Shown: positions 40,979 through 50,794, numbered from the stretch's first letter. The stretch is DNA of 64,000 bases from Amycolatopsis camponoti (GCF_902497555.1 NZ_CABVGP010000001.1:3018501-3082500), one strand, 5' to 3'. Made by a program: numbers and translations. Notes: generated by a model from the letters alone, not told the origin.

Positions 40979-41390
40979 GGATCCGCTCCCCGCCCGCCGC
41001 GTCGGTTTCGGTGTAGGCGTCGGCGCTCAGCCGGAAGTTCTCCGCGCCCTCGGCGAGCCGGCGGTGCAGGAGGTCGTTGAGCCCGTCCCACCGCGACCGC
41101 ATGTCGTCGACACTGCCGGCGAACGCCCACCCCGGCGCGGCACGCCGGAGCGGATCGAAGGTGTCGTCGGCCGCACCGCGCAAGGCGTTCACGGCGACGG
41201 CGGTCTCGTCACAGGCGTCGGCGCGTTGCCGCAGCCAGGAGGGCGTCACCCCGATGTCCGGCTCTCCCCAGGGCGGCACGCGCTTCGGCGGCGGCCCGGG
41301 GGAGGGCGACGGCGTGGGTTCGGGCTGCGAGCCGTGGTCGCCGGGGGACGGCGGCGGCGGGGTCACCCCGGGCGTGGGTTCGGACACCAC
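40971..41390 (-). CDS. EspC-like/WXG100-type small protein
   Basis: This 139-residue protein has a Pro-rich N-terminus (about 1-45) and a helical hairpin (about 50-135) with the turn around PGWAFAGSVDDMRSRWDGL, as in EspC-type type VII secretion substrates. The GTG start at 41390 has AGGAG eight bases upstream; 41387 is equally possible. It is translated just before the larger WXG100-like protein. Confidence 0.65.
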   Translation of the reverse strand: MVSEPTPGVTPPPPSPGDHGSQPEPTPSPSPGPPPKRVPPWGEPDIGVTPSWLRQRADACDETAVAVNALRGAADDTFDPLRRAAPGWAFAGSVDDMRSRWDGLNDLLHRRLAEGAENFRLSADAYTETDAAGGERIRG

Positions 41391-41771
41391 TCGCCATTCT
41401 CCTGCCACCACGGGACTCCCTCCACAAGATCTTCGGCCAGGCTACGAGATCCGACAATCCGGTGGCGGTGGGCGTTCCGCGGCGCTCATGGTTTCGGCGT
41501 CAGGCGAAACGACGGGGAAGTGATGCGGCTCGCAGGGGAGCCTGCCCACCCCGCGAAGAGCCGGACGGTTCCGTCGGCGTCCACTGTGGATCAGGACCGG
41601 TCCCGGCACGCTCCGCGAAGGCGTGGTGTACGCTCAGTGGTGTCCGAGAGTACTTCGTGCGCGAGTGTGTCGAATCCTGCGCCTTCCTCGGCCTCCATCC
41701 ACCGGCTCCGACGGTCGATCACGCCGTCTTCGCCGGTTTCCACGAAAGGATCCCCGATCACTTCTTCCACA
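41391..41771. other. 381-nt intergenic region
   Basis: No gene is supported here. The reading frames that are open look like chance frames in GC-rich DNA. Confidence 0.5.
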
Positions 41772-41987
41772 ATGGACAGTTCGCTGTTCAGCCACCCCGT
41801 CACCGAAGAATCCCGCCCCGGAGCGCGCACCGCGCCCCAGGCCGACCGGTACGGCAGCCTGTTCCGGCAGCCGGCGTACACCTCGCCGCCTTCCGACGAC
41901 GATGACCATGACTTCGACGACGACGCGCCCGAACTCGCTCCGCGCCCGCGGCGAGCGCCCGGCACGCGGGGCCGCGGACGCCGCTGA
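41772..41987 (+). CDS. Possible small acidic/basic tail protein, 71 aa
   Basis: A 71-residue frame with an acidic run (DDDDHDFDDDAPEL) followed by an Arg/Pro-rich tail. There is no good ribosome site. I give it as a weak candidate only. Confidence 0.3.
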   Translation: MDSSLFSHPVTEESRPGARTAPQADRYGSLFRQPAYTSPPSDDDDHDFDDDAPELAPRPRRAPGTRGRGRR

Positions 41988-42127
41988 CCCGGCCCGCCGG
42001 CGCCGGTCGTTGCGTACTCCGCACCAGCGTCACGATCCCCCTACGGATACCCCTAGGGTTGCGCGGAAGAGCCGGGCGGCGGAGGTAGGATCGGCCGGTT
42101 CCCCAGCCACTCCGAAGGGTTTGTCCG

Positions 42128-42637
42128 TTGACCGAATCGACAGCGCAGCGGGTGAAGTCGATCCGCATCGTCAACGGCCTGCGCCACCCGCTCCTGGCTC
42201 TCGTGGCCCGCTACCCGGCGGAGTTCCTGGTCCGGCCGGGCGGCGAGCTCGAAATCCGCGAAACCGCCCCCCGCGGCGGGTACGTCGAACTCACGCTCGA
42301 CAGTGAGGAGCAGACGGGCCTGCGGATCGACACCGGCGAGTCCGGGCGGATGGAGGTCCTCCTCGACGGGGAGCCCCAGCCGCTGCCGTCCGTCGTCCTG
42401 GGCGGTCCCCGTTCGTGGCCGGATCTCGAGGCTTCCTTCGGCAGCCTGCACGTCTTCGACACCCGATCGGGTCCCCGGACGGTGCGGCTCGAGGAGAAGA
42501 ACGGCACGACGACTCTGGTGGGTGCCGGCCGCGAGCCGTTCCGGTTCGCCGGCGTCGGCGTGAACGACTGCCCGACGGAGCTGATCATCGAGTCGGACGG
42601 GCTGCGCATCCGCGGTTCGCACGGTTCCGCGCGCTGA
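42128..42637 (+). CDS. Hypothetical protein, 169 aa
   Basis: A beta-rich cytosolic-looking protein (LRHPLLALVARYPAEFLVRPG; YVELTLDSEEQTGLRID). I do not recognise the family. The TTG start at 42128 has AAGGG eight bases upstream. It precedes the GNAT-VOC fusion gene by 5 nt, so the two may be co-transcribed. Confidence 0.65.
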   Translation: MTESTAQRVKSIRIVNGLRHPLLALVARYPAEFLVRPGGELEIRETAPRGGYVELTLDSEEQTGLRIDTGESGRMEVLLDGEPQPLPSVVLGGPRSWPDLEASFGSLHVFDTRSGPRTVRLEEKNGTTTLVGAGREPFRFAGVGVNDCPTELIIESDGLRIRGSHGSAR

Positions 42638-42642
42638 CCGCC

Positions 42643-43575
42643 GTGGGCGACCTGCCGGCCCGGACCGAGCGGCTGGTCGTGCGGCGCTTCGCCGCCGGTG
42701 ACGTAGCCGCGTTCACCGCGTACCGGTCGGATCCCGAGGTGGCCCGCTACCAGGGGTGGGACGCACCGGTGCCGGAGGCGGCCGCCCGGCGGCTCGTGCA
42801 CGAGTTCGCCACCGCCGTGGAGGGCAAGCCCGGCTGGTTCCAGTACGCCGTGGAGCGGGACGGTGTCCTGATCGGGGACGTCGGGATCCGCTTGGCGGGC
42901 AACCGGAAGCAGGCCGAGGTGGGCTTCACGATCGCCCGGGCCCACCAGGGGAACGGCTACGCGTCCGAAGCGGTGCAGTGCGTGCTGGACCGGGTGTTCG
43001 CCACCGGCGTGCGCCGGGTGTCGGCGGAGTGCGACGCGCGGAACACGGCGTCGGCGCGGTTGCTGGAGCGCCTCGGATTCACCCGGGAAGGCGTACGACG
43101 CCGGCACACCTGGCTCAAAGGCGAGTGGACCGACGACCTCCTGTTCGGCCTCCTGGCGGAGAACCGGCACGCCGCCGGGCCGGCGATCTTCGCCTGCCGG
43201 CCCAACCTCCTGGTCAGTGACCTCGGCACCAGCCTCGACTTCTACAGCGGCCTGCTGGGCTTCCGGATCGGCTGGCGGTGGTCCGATCCGCGGGCCCGGT
43301 TCCTGAGCGAAGGCGAGCCGCACGAGCCGGGAACGGCGATGGTCGAACGGGACGGCGTCCAGATCATGCTGACCCAGGCCGCCGGCGCGCACACCACTCG
43401 CCTGCACCTGGACGTCCACACGGCCGGGCAGGTCGACGCGCTGTTCCGGGAGTGGCGCGGACGGGGTGCGGACATCGCCGAGCCGCCGTTCGTGCGGCCG
43501 TGGGGGATGTACGAGATGCGCCTGCTCGACCCGGACGGCACCGTCCTCCGGGTGAGTTCGCCGCCGGCGCCCTAG
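42643..43575 (+). CDS. GNAT acetyltransferase - VOC fusion protein
   Basis: This 310-residue protein has a RimJ-like GNAT domain (about 8-175: TERLVVRRFAAGDVAAFTAY, RAHQGNGYASEAVQCVLD) followed by a VOC module (about 185-308: LLVSDLGTSLDFYSGLLGF; YEMRLLDPDGTVLRVSSPP). The pairing suggests acetylation plus binding or sequestration of one small compound, as in drug-resistance enzymes. GTG at 42643. Confidence 0.78.
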   Translation: MGDLPARTERLVVRRFAAGDVAAFTAYRSDPEVARYQGWDAPVPEAAARRLVHEFATAVEGKPGWFQYAVERDGVLIGDVGIRLAGNRKQAEVGFTIARAHQGNGYASEAVQCVLDRVFATGVRRVSAECDARNTASARLLERLGFTREGVRRRHTWLKGEWTDDLLFGLLAENRHAAGPAIFACRPNLLVSDLGTSLDFYSGLLGFRIGWRWSDPRARFLSEGEPHEPGTAMVERDGVQIMLTQAAGAHTTRLHLDVHTAGQVDALFREWRGRGADIAEPPFVRPWGMYEMRLLDPDGTVLRVSSPPAP

Positions 43576-43597
43576 CTTCGCGCCTCCGATCGGAGCC

Positions 43598-43644
43598 TTG
43601 ACACTCACGCTCCCTCATTCATACATTCGTCGTCACTTTGTATG
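43598..43644 (+). promoter_or_regulatory. Promoter and palindrome before the FAD enzyme gene
   Basis: TTGACA (43598-43603) and TACATT (43622-43627) with 18-nt spacing form a promoter. CATACA (43620-43625) and TGTATG (43639-43644) form an inverted repeat over the -10, a likely repressor site. The ATG at 43642 lies inside this site, which supports the later start at 43669. Confidence 0.55.
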
Positions 43645-43668
43645 ATTCGACGTGGGGAGTTGATCCGC

Positions 43669-45108
43669 ATGCGGCTCGGCAAGACCGCCGTCGTCCTCGG
43701 CGGCAGCGCCGCCGGTCTGTGTTCCGCCGGTGCGCTCGCGCCGTACTTCGACCAGGTCGTCGTGCTCGAACGCGACGAGCTGCCCGCCGGAGCCGAGCAC
43801 CGCCGCGGAGTGCCGCAGAGCAAGCACCCGCACTTCCTCCTCAATTCGGGCCGGCGCGCGATCGGGGCGCTGTTCGACGGCTTCGAGGACGACCTCATCG
43901 CCGCCGGTGGGCTGCACCTGATGCCGTCCATGGACGCCGCCTACCTCGACGGCGAAGGCTGGTCGGCCCGCAAACGCAGTGCCATGACCATGGTCTACAG
44001 CTCGCGGATCCTCATCGAACGCGTGCTGCGCGACAAGGTGCGCGAGCTGGCCAACGTCGTGATCCGCGAAGGCGCCGCGGTCACCGGCCTGACCACGCGG
44101 GACGGCCGGATCACCGGCGTCGACACCGACGGCGGCCATTTCGAGGCCGACCTCGTCGTGGACGCGATGGGCCGCGGCTCCTCCGTGAGCGCCTGGCTGG
44201 TGGCCGCGGGCTGGCCGGAGCCCGAGGTCCGCACGCTCGACGCCAAGGTCACCTACACCTCGCGCTGGTACGAGCTGCCGGCGCCGCGGCCCGCGACCTG
44301 GTGGTGGCGCCACCTGGTGATCATGCCGACGCCGGACAAGGGCGAGCACCCCGCCGAACACGAGTACCTGGTCAACTTCTTCCCGGTCGAAGGCAATCGG
44401 GTCATCGCCTGCATGGGGTCGTGGGGCCTGGAGATGCCGCGCACGACCGACGCGTTCGTCGAGACGGCCCGGCGCGTCCGGACGCCGATGTTCGCGGCCG
44501 CGATGGACCGGTGCGAACCCACCTCGGAAGTTCACCTGACCCGCTCGACGGGCAACAAGTGGCGGCGCTACGACCGCCTGCGCACCCCGCCGGAAGGGCT
44601 CGTCTTCGTCGGCGACGCGATCTGCGCGTTCAACCCGTTCTACGCCCAGGGCATCAGCTCTGCGGCGGGTTCGGCGCTGCTGCTGCGCGAACACCTCGAC
44701 CGCGCACGAGGACTCGACGCGCGGTTCTCCGCGAAGTTCCTTGCCGCCCAACGGAAGCTGCTCGCCGTGCCGTGGAGCTTGGCGATGGCGCGGGACCAGG
44801 GTTACGAGTGCGCGGAGGGCACCGAGAAGCCACGCGAGTGGAAGCGGCGGATCCTCGCGGCCGTCTCCGCGCCCGCGTTCAGCCTCATCGTCGGCGCCGC
44901 CCGGGAGGACGACGTCGTCGACGAGCACTTCGCCAAGGTGTTCAACCTCGACGAGTCGCTGGGGGACATGCTGCGCAACCCCCGCGTGCTCGCCGGGCTC
45001 GTGCGCTACCGCTTCCTCGCGGCACTGGGACGGCACCGGGTCCCGTTCGACTTCGACGCCCAGGCCGAACCGCCCGCCACGGACTATTCGACGGCGACCG
45101 CGCGATGA
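43669..45108 (+). CDS. FAD-dependent oxidoreductase (monooxygenase-like)
   Basis: This 479-residue FAD enzyme has VVLGGSAAGLCSAG at its start and FVGDAICAFNPFYAQGIS for FAD ribose/phosphate binding. It resembles the squalene epoxidase/geranylgeranyl reductase-like flavoproteins. It is coupled by ATGA to a membrane protein gene, so the substrate may be a lipid or terpenoid. Confidence 0.8.
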   Translation: MRLGKTAVVLGGSAAGLCSAGALAPYFDQVVVLERDELPAGAEHRRGVPQSKHPHFLLNSGRRAIGALFDGFEDDLIAAGGLHLMPSMDAAYLDGEGWSARKRSAMTMVYSSRILIERVLRDKVRELANVVIREGAAVTGLTTRDGRITGVDTDGGHFEADLVVDAMGRGSSVSAWLVAAGWPEPEVRTLDAKVTYTSRWYELPAPRPATWWWRHLVIMPTPDKGEHPAEHEYLVNFFPVEGNRVIACMGSWGLEMPRTTDAFVETARRVRTPMFAAAMDRCEPTSEVHLTRSTGNKWRRYDRLRTPPEGLVFVGDAICAFNPFYAQGISSAAGSALLLREHLDRARGLDARFSAKFLAAQRKLLAVPWSLAMARDQGYECAEGTEKPREWKRRILAAVSAPAFSLIVGAAREDDVVDEHFAKVFNLDESLGDMLRNPRVLAGLVRYRFLAALGRHRVPFDFDAQAEPPATDYSTATAR

Positions 45109-46139
45109 CCGCGGCGTGCGGGCCGGAGGCCGACGCCCTCACCCGCGGGCTCGGCTTCGACTGCCACGACGTCGCCCCGGTCGTCTCGGTCCGCTGGCCC
45201 TGGGCGCCCGCGCACTGGACGATGCCGCTGCTCGAACTGCTCATCGTCGGCGCGGCCGTCTTCGCGCTGGTCCACGCCGTCCGCCGGTACCGCGCGGGCG
45301 ATCCGGTCAACCTGGCGCTGTGGTGGGCTTCGCTGGTCTACCTCTTCGTCACCGAGCCGCCGCTCTACTTCCCGGAGTGGTTCGGGCTCGACAAGCTGTA
45401 CGGCTTCATCTTCGCCCACAACGAGTTCACCGTGCAGTTCATGGCGGATCGGCTGCCGCTCTACATCGTGGCGTTCTACCCGGCGTTCAGCCAGCTCGCC
45501 TACGAGGTCGTGCGGGCGCTCGGGATCTTCCGGGGAAGGGGCCCGCTCGCCGGCTCGGTGGCCGTCGCCTTCGTCTGTCAGGTGTTCTACGAGGTCTTCG
45601 ACCAGCTCGGCCCGCGGCTGAAGTGGTGGGCGTGGAACCCGGGCAACCGGATCGTCAACCACCCGGCGCTGGCGTCGGTGCCGATGACGAGCATGCTGCT
45701 GTTCGCGTCCGTCTCGTTCGGTGCCCTGACCTACCTGGTCTCGCGGCTGGCCGGCGGCCCCCACCGCGGCTGGTCGCTGGCCTGGCGCACGGTGGTGGCC
45801 GGGGTGCTGACCCCGCCGACGATGGCGATCGCGGGCATCCCGTCGAGCCTTTTCGACGGCGACACCGCCGTGCAGGCCTGGATCCTCGGCGTCGAGCTGG
45901 CCCTGGTCTGGATCGCGGGTGCCTGGATCATCGCCACCGGCCGGGCGGACCGCCCGCCGCCGTCCGCCTTCGCGCGGGTCTACCCGGCCGCCTACCTGGG
46001 TGTGCTGGCGGTGTTCTGGCTGATCGCGGACGGCGACGGCCCGGCCGGGAGCGTTCCCTACGTGCTCGCGTGCTTCGCCGCGGCCGGGCTCGTGCTGGTC
46101 GCGCTGTACCGGAACGAGCGGGCCCCTGCTCCCGGCTGA
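45105..46139 (+). CDS. Multi-pass membrane protein of unknown function
   Basis: This 344-residue protein has about eight predicted helices (LELLIVGAAVFALVHAV; LWWASLVYLFV; PLYIVAFYPAFSQLAYEVV). It is translated together with the FAD enzyme (overlap ATGA). Family unknown to me. It may bring the substrate of the FAD enzyme or anchor it. Confidence 0.72.
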   Translation: MTAACGPEADALTRGLGFDCHDVAPVVSVRWPWAPAHWTMPLLELLIVGAAVFALVHAVRRYRAGDPVNLALWWASLVYLFVTEPPLYFPEWFGLDKLYGFIFAHNEFTVQFMADRLPLYIVAFYPAFSQLAYEVVRALGIFRGRGPLAGSVAVAFVCQVFYEVFDQLGPRLKWWAWNPGNRIVNHPALASVPMTSMLLFASVSFGALTYLVSRLAGGPHRGWSLAWRTVVAGVLTPPTMAIAGIPSSLFDGDTAVQAWILGVELALVWIAGAWIIATGRADRPPPSAFARVYPAAYLGVLAVFWLIADGDGPAGSVPYVLACFAAAGLVLVALYRNERAPAPG

Positions 46140-46158
46140 CGCCGTCCGGTCGGGGAAG

Positions 46159-46767
46159 ATGAGGCGCATGGGGCACCACGGCTGGCGGGGCAACCCACCC
46201 GGCACCGAAGACGAGGCACGCCGCCGGATCGTCGACGCGGCGACGGCGTGCCTCGACCGCGCCGGCCTCGCCAAGACCAGCCTCTCCGACGTCGCCGCCG
46301 AGGCCGGGGTGACGCGGCAGACCGTCTACCGCTACTTCCCGAGCCTCAACGACATCCTGCGCGCGGTCGCCCTGGCCGGCGTCGAGGAGTTCGCCGGGCG
46401 GATGGAGCGCCACCTGGCGTCGTTCGGCAGCCCGGTCGAGGTCGCCGTGGAGTCCGTGGTGTTCGCGGTCCGGACGCTGCCCGGCGAGCCCCACCTGGGT
46501 CTGCTCCTGCAGGCGGGCGAAGCCGATTTCTTCACTGTCGGGGTGATCTCGCCGCTGGCTTTCTCCTACGGCGCAAGGATTCTCCGGAACGTCCCGGTGG
46601 ACTGGACCGCCGTCGGTGTCCGCACCGATGAGGACTTCGAGGGGCTGGCGGAAGTCCTCATGCGCCTGTTCCTGTCGTACCTGCAGTACCCCTCGACGCC
46701 GGCGCTGACCGACGACGGGATCCGCGTGCTCGTCCGCCGCTGGATCGGACCGGCGCTGCGCGGGTGA
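46159..46767 (+). CDS. TetR-family regulator
   Basis: This 202-residue regulator has a HTH (TSLSDVAAEAGVTRQTVYRYF) and a helical ligand domain. It follows the FAD/membrane protein pair by 19 nt in the same direction, so it probably controls that promoter. ATG at 46168 is an alternative start. Confidence 0.82.
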   Translation: MRRMGHHGWRGNPPGTEDEARRRIVDAATACLDRAGLAKTSLSDVAAEAGVTRQTVYRYFPSLNDILRAVALAGVEEFAGRMERHLASFGSPVEVAVESVVFAVRTLPGEPHLGLLLQAGEADFFTVGVISPLAFSYGARILRNVPVDWTAVGVRTDEDFEGLAEVLMRLFLSYLQYPSTPALTDDGIRVLVRRWIGPALRG

Positions 46768-46771
46768 CCGG

Positions 46772-47686
46772 TCAGGCGTGGGCGGGCAGCGAGACGCCGG
46801 TGAGGCGTTCGGATTCCGTCCACAGCCGCTCGGCGACCGCCTTGTCGAGCGCGCGTCGCGTCGGCTTGGCGGTCTTGACCGGGCCGACGAGTCCCCAGCG
46901 GGGTCCGTAGTAGCCGCCCGGCGTCGCGTCCGGGCTGGTCGCCGCGTACAGCAGGGGCTCCGCGCCGCGCTCGACCCCTTGCGACGGCACGAGCTTGAAC
47001 GCCAGCGAGGTGAGCGGGCCGGGGCCGCGGCCGTCCAGGCCCGGGCCGGCGGTCTGCAGGTTGGTGCGGGTGTAGCCGGGGTGGGCGCCGGTCGAGAGGA
47101 GCGGCCAGCCGCGCTCGGCCGCGATGTCCGAGAGCCGGAGCGTCAGCATCAGGTCGGCCAGCTTCGACTGGGCGTAGGCGCCGTTCGGGCGGTAGCCGCG
47201 TTCCCACTGCAGGTCGTCGAAATCGATCCGGCCGGTGGTGGCCACGCCGCTGCTCATCGTCGCCACCCGGGAGGACGGCGCGGCCAGCAGCAGCGGAAGC
47301 AGGCGCACGGTCAGCGCGAACGGGCCCAGGTAGTTGCTGCCCATCTGCAGCTCGAACCCGTCGACGGTCTCCAGCCGGCGGGGCGGGGTCATCACGCCGG
47401 CGTTGTTGACGAGCAGGTCCAGGGGGCGGCCGCCGTCGACCAGCCCGTCGGCGAACTCGCGGACCGACGCCAGGTCGGCCAGGTCGATCCGCCGGACCTC
47501 GACCCGGGCGCCGGGGTGCTCGGCGAGGATGTCGCGGCGGGCCCGGTCGCCTTTCTCGGGGGTGCGCACGGCGAGGATCACGTCGGCGCCGGCCGCGGCC
47601 AGGCGCCGGGCGGTTTCCTTGCCGGTCCCGCTGTTGGCGCCGGTCACGACGGCGAGCTTTCCGTGCTGGTCAGGAACCTGGTACAT
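46772..47686 (-). CDS. SDR-family oxidoreductase (retinol dehydrogenase-like)
   Basis: This 304-residue SDR has [23 protein letters not shown], and AYAQSK with catalytic residues. It is like the WWOX/RDH branch. It is divergent from a TetR gene across two GTACC-N3-GGTAC palindromes, a usual repressor/target arrangement. Confidence 0.83.
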   Translation of the reverse strand: MYQVPDQHGKLAVVTGANSGTGKETARRLAAAGADVILAVRTPEKGDRARRDILAEHPGARVEVRRIDLADLASVREFADGLVDGGRPLDLLVNNAGVMTPPRRLETVDGFELQMGSNYLGPFALTVRLLPLLLAAPSSRVATMSSGVATTGRIDFDDLQWERGYRPNGAYAQSKLADLMLTLRLSDIAAERGWPLLSTGAHPGYTRTNLQTAGPGLDGRGPGPLTSLAFKLVPSQGVERGAEPLLYAATSPDATPGGYYGPRWGLVGPVKTAKPTRRALDKAVAERLWTESERLTGVSLPAHA

Positions 47687-47701
47687 CGCACACCTCTCTA
47701 A

Positions 47702-47771
47702 GTACCGCTGGTACGTTACGACACCCACGATAACGTACTGGCGGTTCGTTGACAACGTACCGGGGGTACGT
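47702..47771. promoter_or_regulatory. Two TetR-type operators in the SDR/TetR divergent promoter
   Basis: GTACC-GCT-GGTAC at 47702-47714 and ACGTACC-GGG-GGTACGT at 47755-47771 are 55 bp apart. Both are perfect and likely bound by the adjacent TetR protein. Confidence 0.65.
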
Positions 47772-47782
47772 AAGATGGGGAG

Positions 47783-48463
47783 GTGAACTTCAAGCGCGCC
47801 CGCACCGACGAGCAGCGCGCCGAGCGGCGGCGCGCGATCCTGGCCACGGCCGACGAGATGCTGACCGAGATGCCGGTCGCCAAGCTGAGTTTCAACGAGC
47901 TGAGCCGCCGGGTCTGCCTGGCCAAGGCGAACATCGTCCGGTACGTCGAGTCGCGGGAGGCGGTCCTGCTGGAGCTGCTGGACGGGCACCTGCGCGACTG
48001 GATCGCCGAGCTGTCCGGTTCGGCGCCGGCCGAAGGCACCCCCCGCGAGCGCGGCGACGCTCTGGCGGCCGAGCTGGCCGAGTCACTGGCCCGGCGGCCG
48101 GTGCTGTGCGACCTGATCAGCTCCCAGGCGACGGTCCTGGAGCACAACGTCTCCACCGAGACGGCGATCGAGCACAAGCACGCGCTCTTCGGCGCCATGG
48201 AGTCGCTGATCGCGGTGATCCGCCGCCACCTGCCCGAGTTCGGCGAGCGCGAGGCGTACGACCTGGTGGCCACGGCCACCCTCGTGACGGCGGCGGCGTG
48301 GCCGCACAGCCGGCCATCGGAGGCGATGAAGGCGGCCTACGAGCGCGACCCGGCGGTGGCGGCCATGCGGGTCGATTTCACCGAGCTGGTCGGGCGGACG
48401 CTGGCGGTGACGATTTCGGGGTTGCTGGCCCGCGAACACGACCGGCCCGCCATGCCCCGATAA
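47783..48463 (+). CDS. TetR-family regulator
   Basis: This 226-residue regulator has a HTH ([21 protein letters not shown]) at about 35-60 and a helical C-terminus. GTG start with GGGGAGG upstream. It controls the divergent SDR gene and itself through the operator pair upstream (inference). Confidence 0.82.
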   Translation: MNFKRARTDEQRAERRRAILATADEMLTEMPVAKLSFNELSRRVCLAKANIVRYVESREAVLLELLDGHLRDWIAELSGSAPAEGTPRERGDALAAELAESLARRPVLCDLISSQATVLEHNVSTETAIEHKHALFGAMESLIAVIRRHLPEFGEREAYDLVATATLVTAAAWPHSRPSEAMKAAYERDPAVAAMRVDFTELVGRTLAVTISGLLAREHDRPAMPR

Positions 48464-48487
48464 GGGCTCGGCGGGCCGGCCGACCGC

Positions 48488-50794
48488 TCAGACGGCCGCC
48501 GCCGTGGTGCGATGCCCGAGAGCCCGCAGGGAGTTCGGGTGGTCCGCCGGGACGACGCCCGAGTACACCGCCGTCCAGCAGGAGGGGCAGCAGTACTGGC
48601 GGAACACCACCGGGGCGTCCACGTAGTCGGCCGCCGTCGCGATGATCTGGGGGCCGGCCTCCGTGGGTGGGCCCTCGTGCACCGCCACCGCCGGTTCGCC
48701 GTCCGCCGTGCGGAGGTGCTCGCCGCAGTGGCCGCAGGCCAGGCCGCCGTCCGCGGGCTCGACCAGGTTGTCGTCGAGACGGCGGGCGCCGGCCAGGCTC
48801 GTCTTGCCCAGTGGCTTCTCCGGCACCGCCGAGCGTGAGCGCCGTACTGCACGCTGCCGGGACCGCTCGGCCGTCGTCGCGGCCGTGTCCACGACCCCTT
48901 CGCGGACGACGACGCCGTAGACGTCGACAGCCGCCGCGGGGCTGATCTTGGCCTCCCGCAGGTCCCGGAGAACGGCGGCCGGATCCCGAGTGAGGGGGTC
49001 GCCGTAGCCGCCCCCACCCTGCCACGTCATCGCGAACACCTCGCCGGGCGCGAGGTAGCTCGACGCGTAGTTCTGCCCGGGCTCCAGAGACGAGCCCAGC
49101 TCGTCCATTGTGGATGGCATCCGCCCGGACGCCAGCAGCGAGGCCACCGGGCTCTGCCGGGCCACGACGTCCAGGCCGCTGTTGCCCGGGTGACCGCCCG
49201 CCAGTCCGCCGTTCTGCGCGATCGCCTTGCCCGCCGACGCGAGCACGAGCCCCATCGGGACGCTCGTGCCGTGCGGGGTCATCGCGATCGACGCGCCGAG
49301 CCCGCCGCGGTGCCGCCCGGGGCCGCCGGAGTCGGGGACCTCACGCCGCCACAACGTCAGCACCGGGTAGAGGAACTCCGTCATCTCGACGTCGGGGACG
49401 CGGCCCATCGGGATGCAGAACAGGCCGCCGGTGTCGATGCCGTCCGCGTCCGGGCGCGCGCCGTAGCCGCCGGCCATCGGCTCCATGATGATGCTGAGGA
49501 ACGGCGCCGGCGCCTCGCCGCGTTCGTCCAGCCCGGCGATCACCGCGGTGTCCCACGTCCCGCAGCACGTCGCCTGGACGCTCTTGCCCAGCGAAACGTC
49601 CCGGTCGAGCATCTGCGCGAGGCATTCGGCGATGAGGTTGCCGGTGAGCCAGGCCGGGCCGATCGGGCCGCGGCCGACCGCCGCCGGGAACGTCGCGTTG
49701 TTGAGCGTCCCCTCCTCGGTGACGAGGTCGAAGCAGCGCATCAGCCCGCCCGCCGACCACGGGATGTCCCCGGCCAGGATCGGCAGCAGCGCGAGCATCA
49801 CGCCGCCGCGCATGCCGGCGTACGTGCAGTTGATGACGCCGGCCTGGGGGTCGGTGCCGGTGAAGTCGAACGTGAGGTGGTCACCCGTCTTGGTGGTGGT
49901 GACGGTGATCTTGTGCAGGCCGCGGTCGCCTTCGTGGGACTGGTCCTGGTAGCCGGTCGCCGACCAGGAGCCGTCCGGCAGTGCGGAAAGCTTGTCCCGC
50001 AGGCGGCTTTCGGCGTCGGACATCATCCGCTTCATGACGGCCTTGACGGTGTCGGGGCCGTACTGCTCGATCAGCGCGTGCAGGCGTTCGGCGCCGACGT
50101 TGTTCGCGCCGATCTTCGCGCGCAGGTCGAGCCCGACGAGCATCGGCACGCGCGAGCGGCGGACCCAGAGGTCGGCGACGTCGCGCTGCAGCCGCCCGTC
50201 GCGGACCACCTTCACCGGCGGGGTCGGGAGCGACTCGGAGAAGACGTCTTCGGCGGCGGGGGAGAAGGAGCCGAGCCCGACGCCGCCGAGGTCCGGCTGG
50301 TGGGCGATGGCACTGGTCCACGCGAAGAGCTTGCCCTCGTGGAACACCGGCTGGTAGACGATCACGTCGTTCTGGTGCAGCCCGCCGCCGACCCACGGGT
50401 CGTTGCAGAGGAACATGTCGCCGGCCTCGATGCCCGGGTTGGCCGCGCGGTTGCGCAGCGTCCAGTAGATCGCGAGGTCGACCGCGCCGACGAGCATCGT
50501 GTTGTAGAGCCCGACCTGCACCTCCTGGCCGAGCTCGTCGGAGATGGCGAAGTCGAAGTCGTTGGCGTCGGTGACGATCGGCGAGCCGGACATGCGCTTG
50601 AGCGCCTCGCCCATCTCGTCGGTGACCGACCACAGCCGGTGCCGGATGACCTCGTAGGTCAGCGGGTCGAGGGCGTCGACCTGGTCCTGCGTGACACTGT
50701 GGACGTCCAAAGTGGACGGTAGCGAGCGCCGCAGCTCACCGAGGTCGACGGGCCGGCTCGAGAACTGCTCCGAACCCGGAATGGGCATGCTCAT
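48488..50794 (-). CDS. Hydantoinase B/acetone-carboxylase-like subunit with C-terminal zinc ribbon
   Basis: This 768-residue protein of the HyuB family (LTYEVIRHRLWSVTDEMGEAL; DMFLCNDPWVGGGLHQND) is the catalytic partner of HyuA. Such pairs hydrolyse hydantoins or oxoproline, or form the core of acetone and acetophenone carboxylases. The C-terminal part has CGHCGEH and CCPSCW, a four-Cys zinc ribbon like the small subunit of those carboxylases, here fused. ATG overlaps the HyuA stop. Confidence 0.8.
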   Translation of the reverse strand: MSMPIPGSEQFSSRPVDLGELRRSLPSTLDVHSVTQDQVDALDPLTYEVIRHRLWSVTDEMGEALKRMSGSPIVTDANDFDFAISDELGQEVQVGLYNTMLVGAVDLAIYWTLRNRAANPGIEAGDMFLCNDPWVGGGLHQNDVIVYQPVFHEGKLFAWTSAIAHQPDLGGVGLGSFSPAAEDVFSESLPTPPVKVVRDGRLQRDVADLWVRRSRVPMLVGLDLRAKIGANNVGAERLHALIEQYGPDTVKAVMKRMMSDAESRLRDKLSALPDGSWSATGYQDQSHEGDRGLHKITVTTTKTGDHLTFDFTGTDPQAGVINCTYAGMRGGVMLALLPILAGDIPWSAGGLMRCFDLVTEEGTLNNATFPAAVGRGPIGPAWLTGNLIAECLAQMLDRDVSLGKSVQATCCGTWDTAVIAGLDERGEAPAPFLSIIMEPMAGGYGARPDADGIDTGGLFCIPMGRVPDVEMTEFLYPVLTLWRREVPDSGGPGRHRGGLGASIAMTPHGTSVPMGLVLASAGKAIAQNGGLAGGHPGNSGLDVVARQSPVASLLASGRMPSTMDELGSSLEPGQNYASSYLAPGEVFAMTWQGGGGYGDPLTRDPAAVLRDLREAKISPAAAVDVYGVVVREGVVDTAATTAERSRQRAVRRSRSAVPEKPLGKTSLAGARRLDDNLVEPADGGLACGHCGEHLRTADGEPAVAVHEGPPTEAGPQIIATAADYVDAPVVFRQYCCPSCWTAVYSGVVPADHPNSLRALGHRTTAAAV

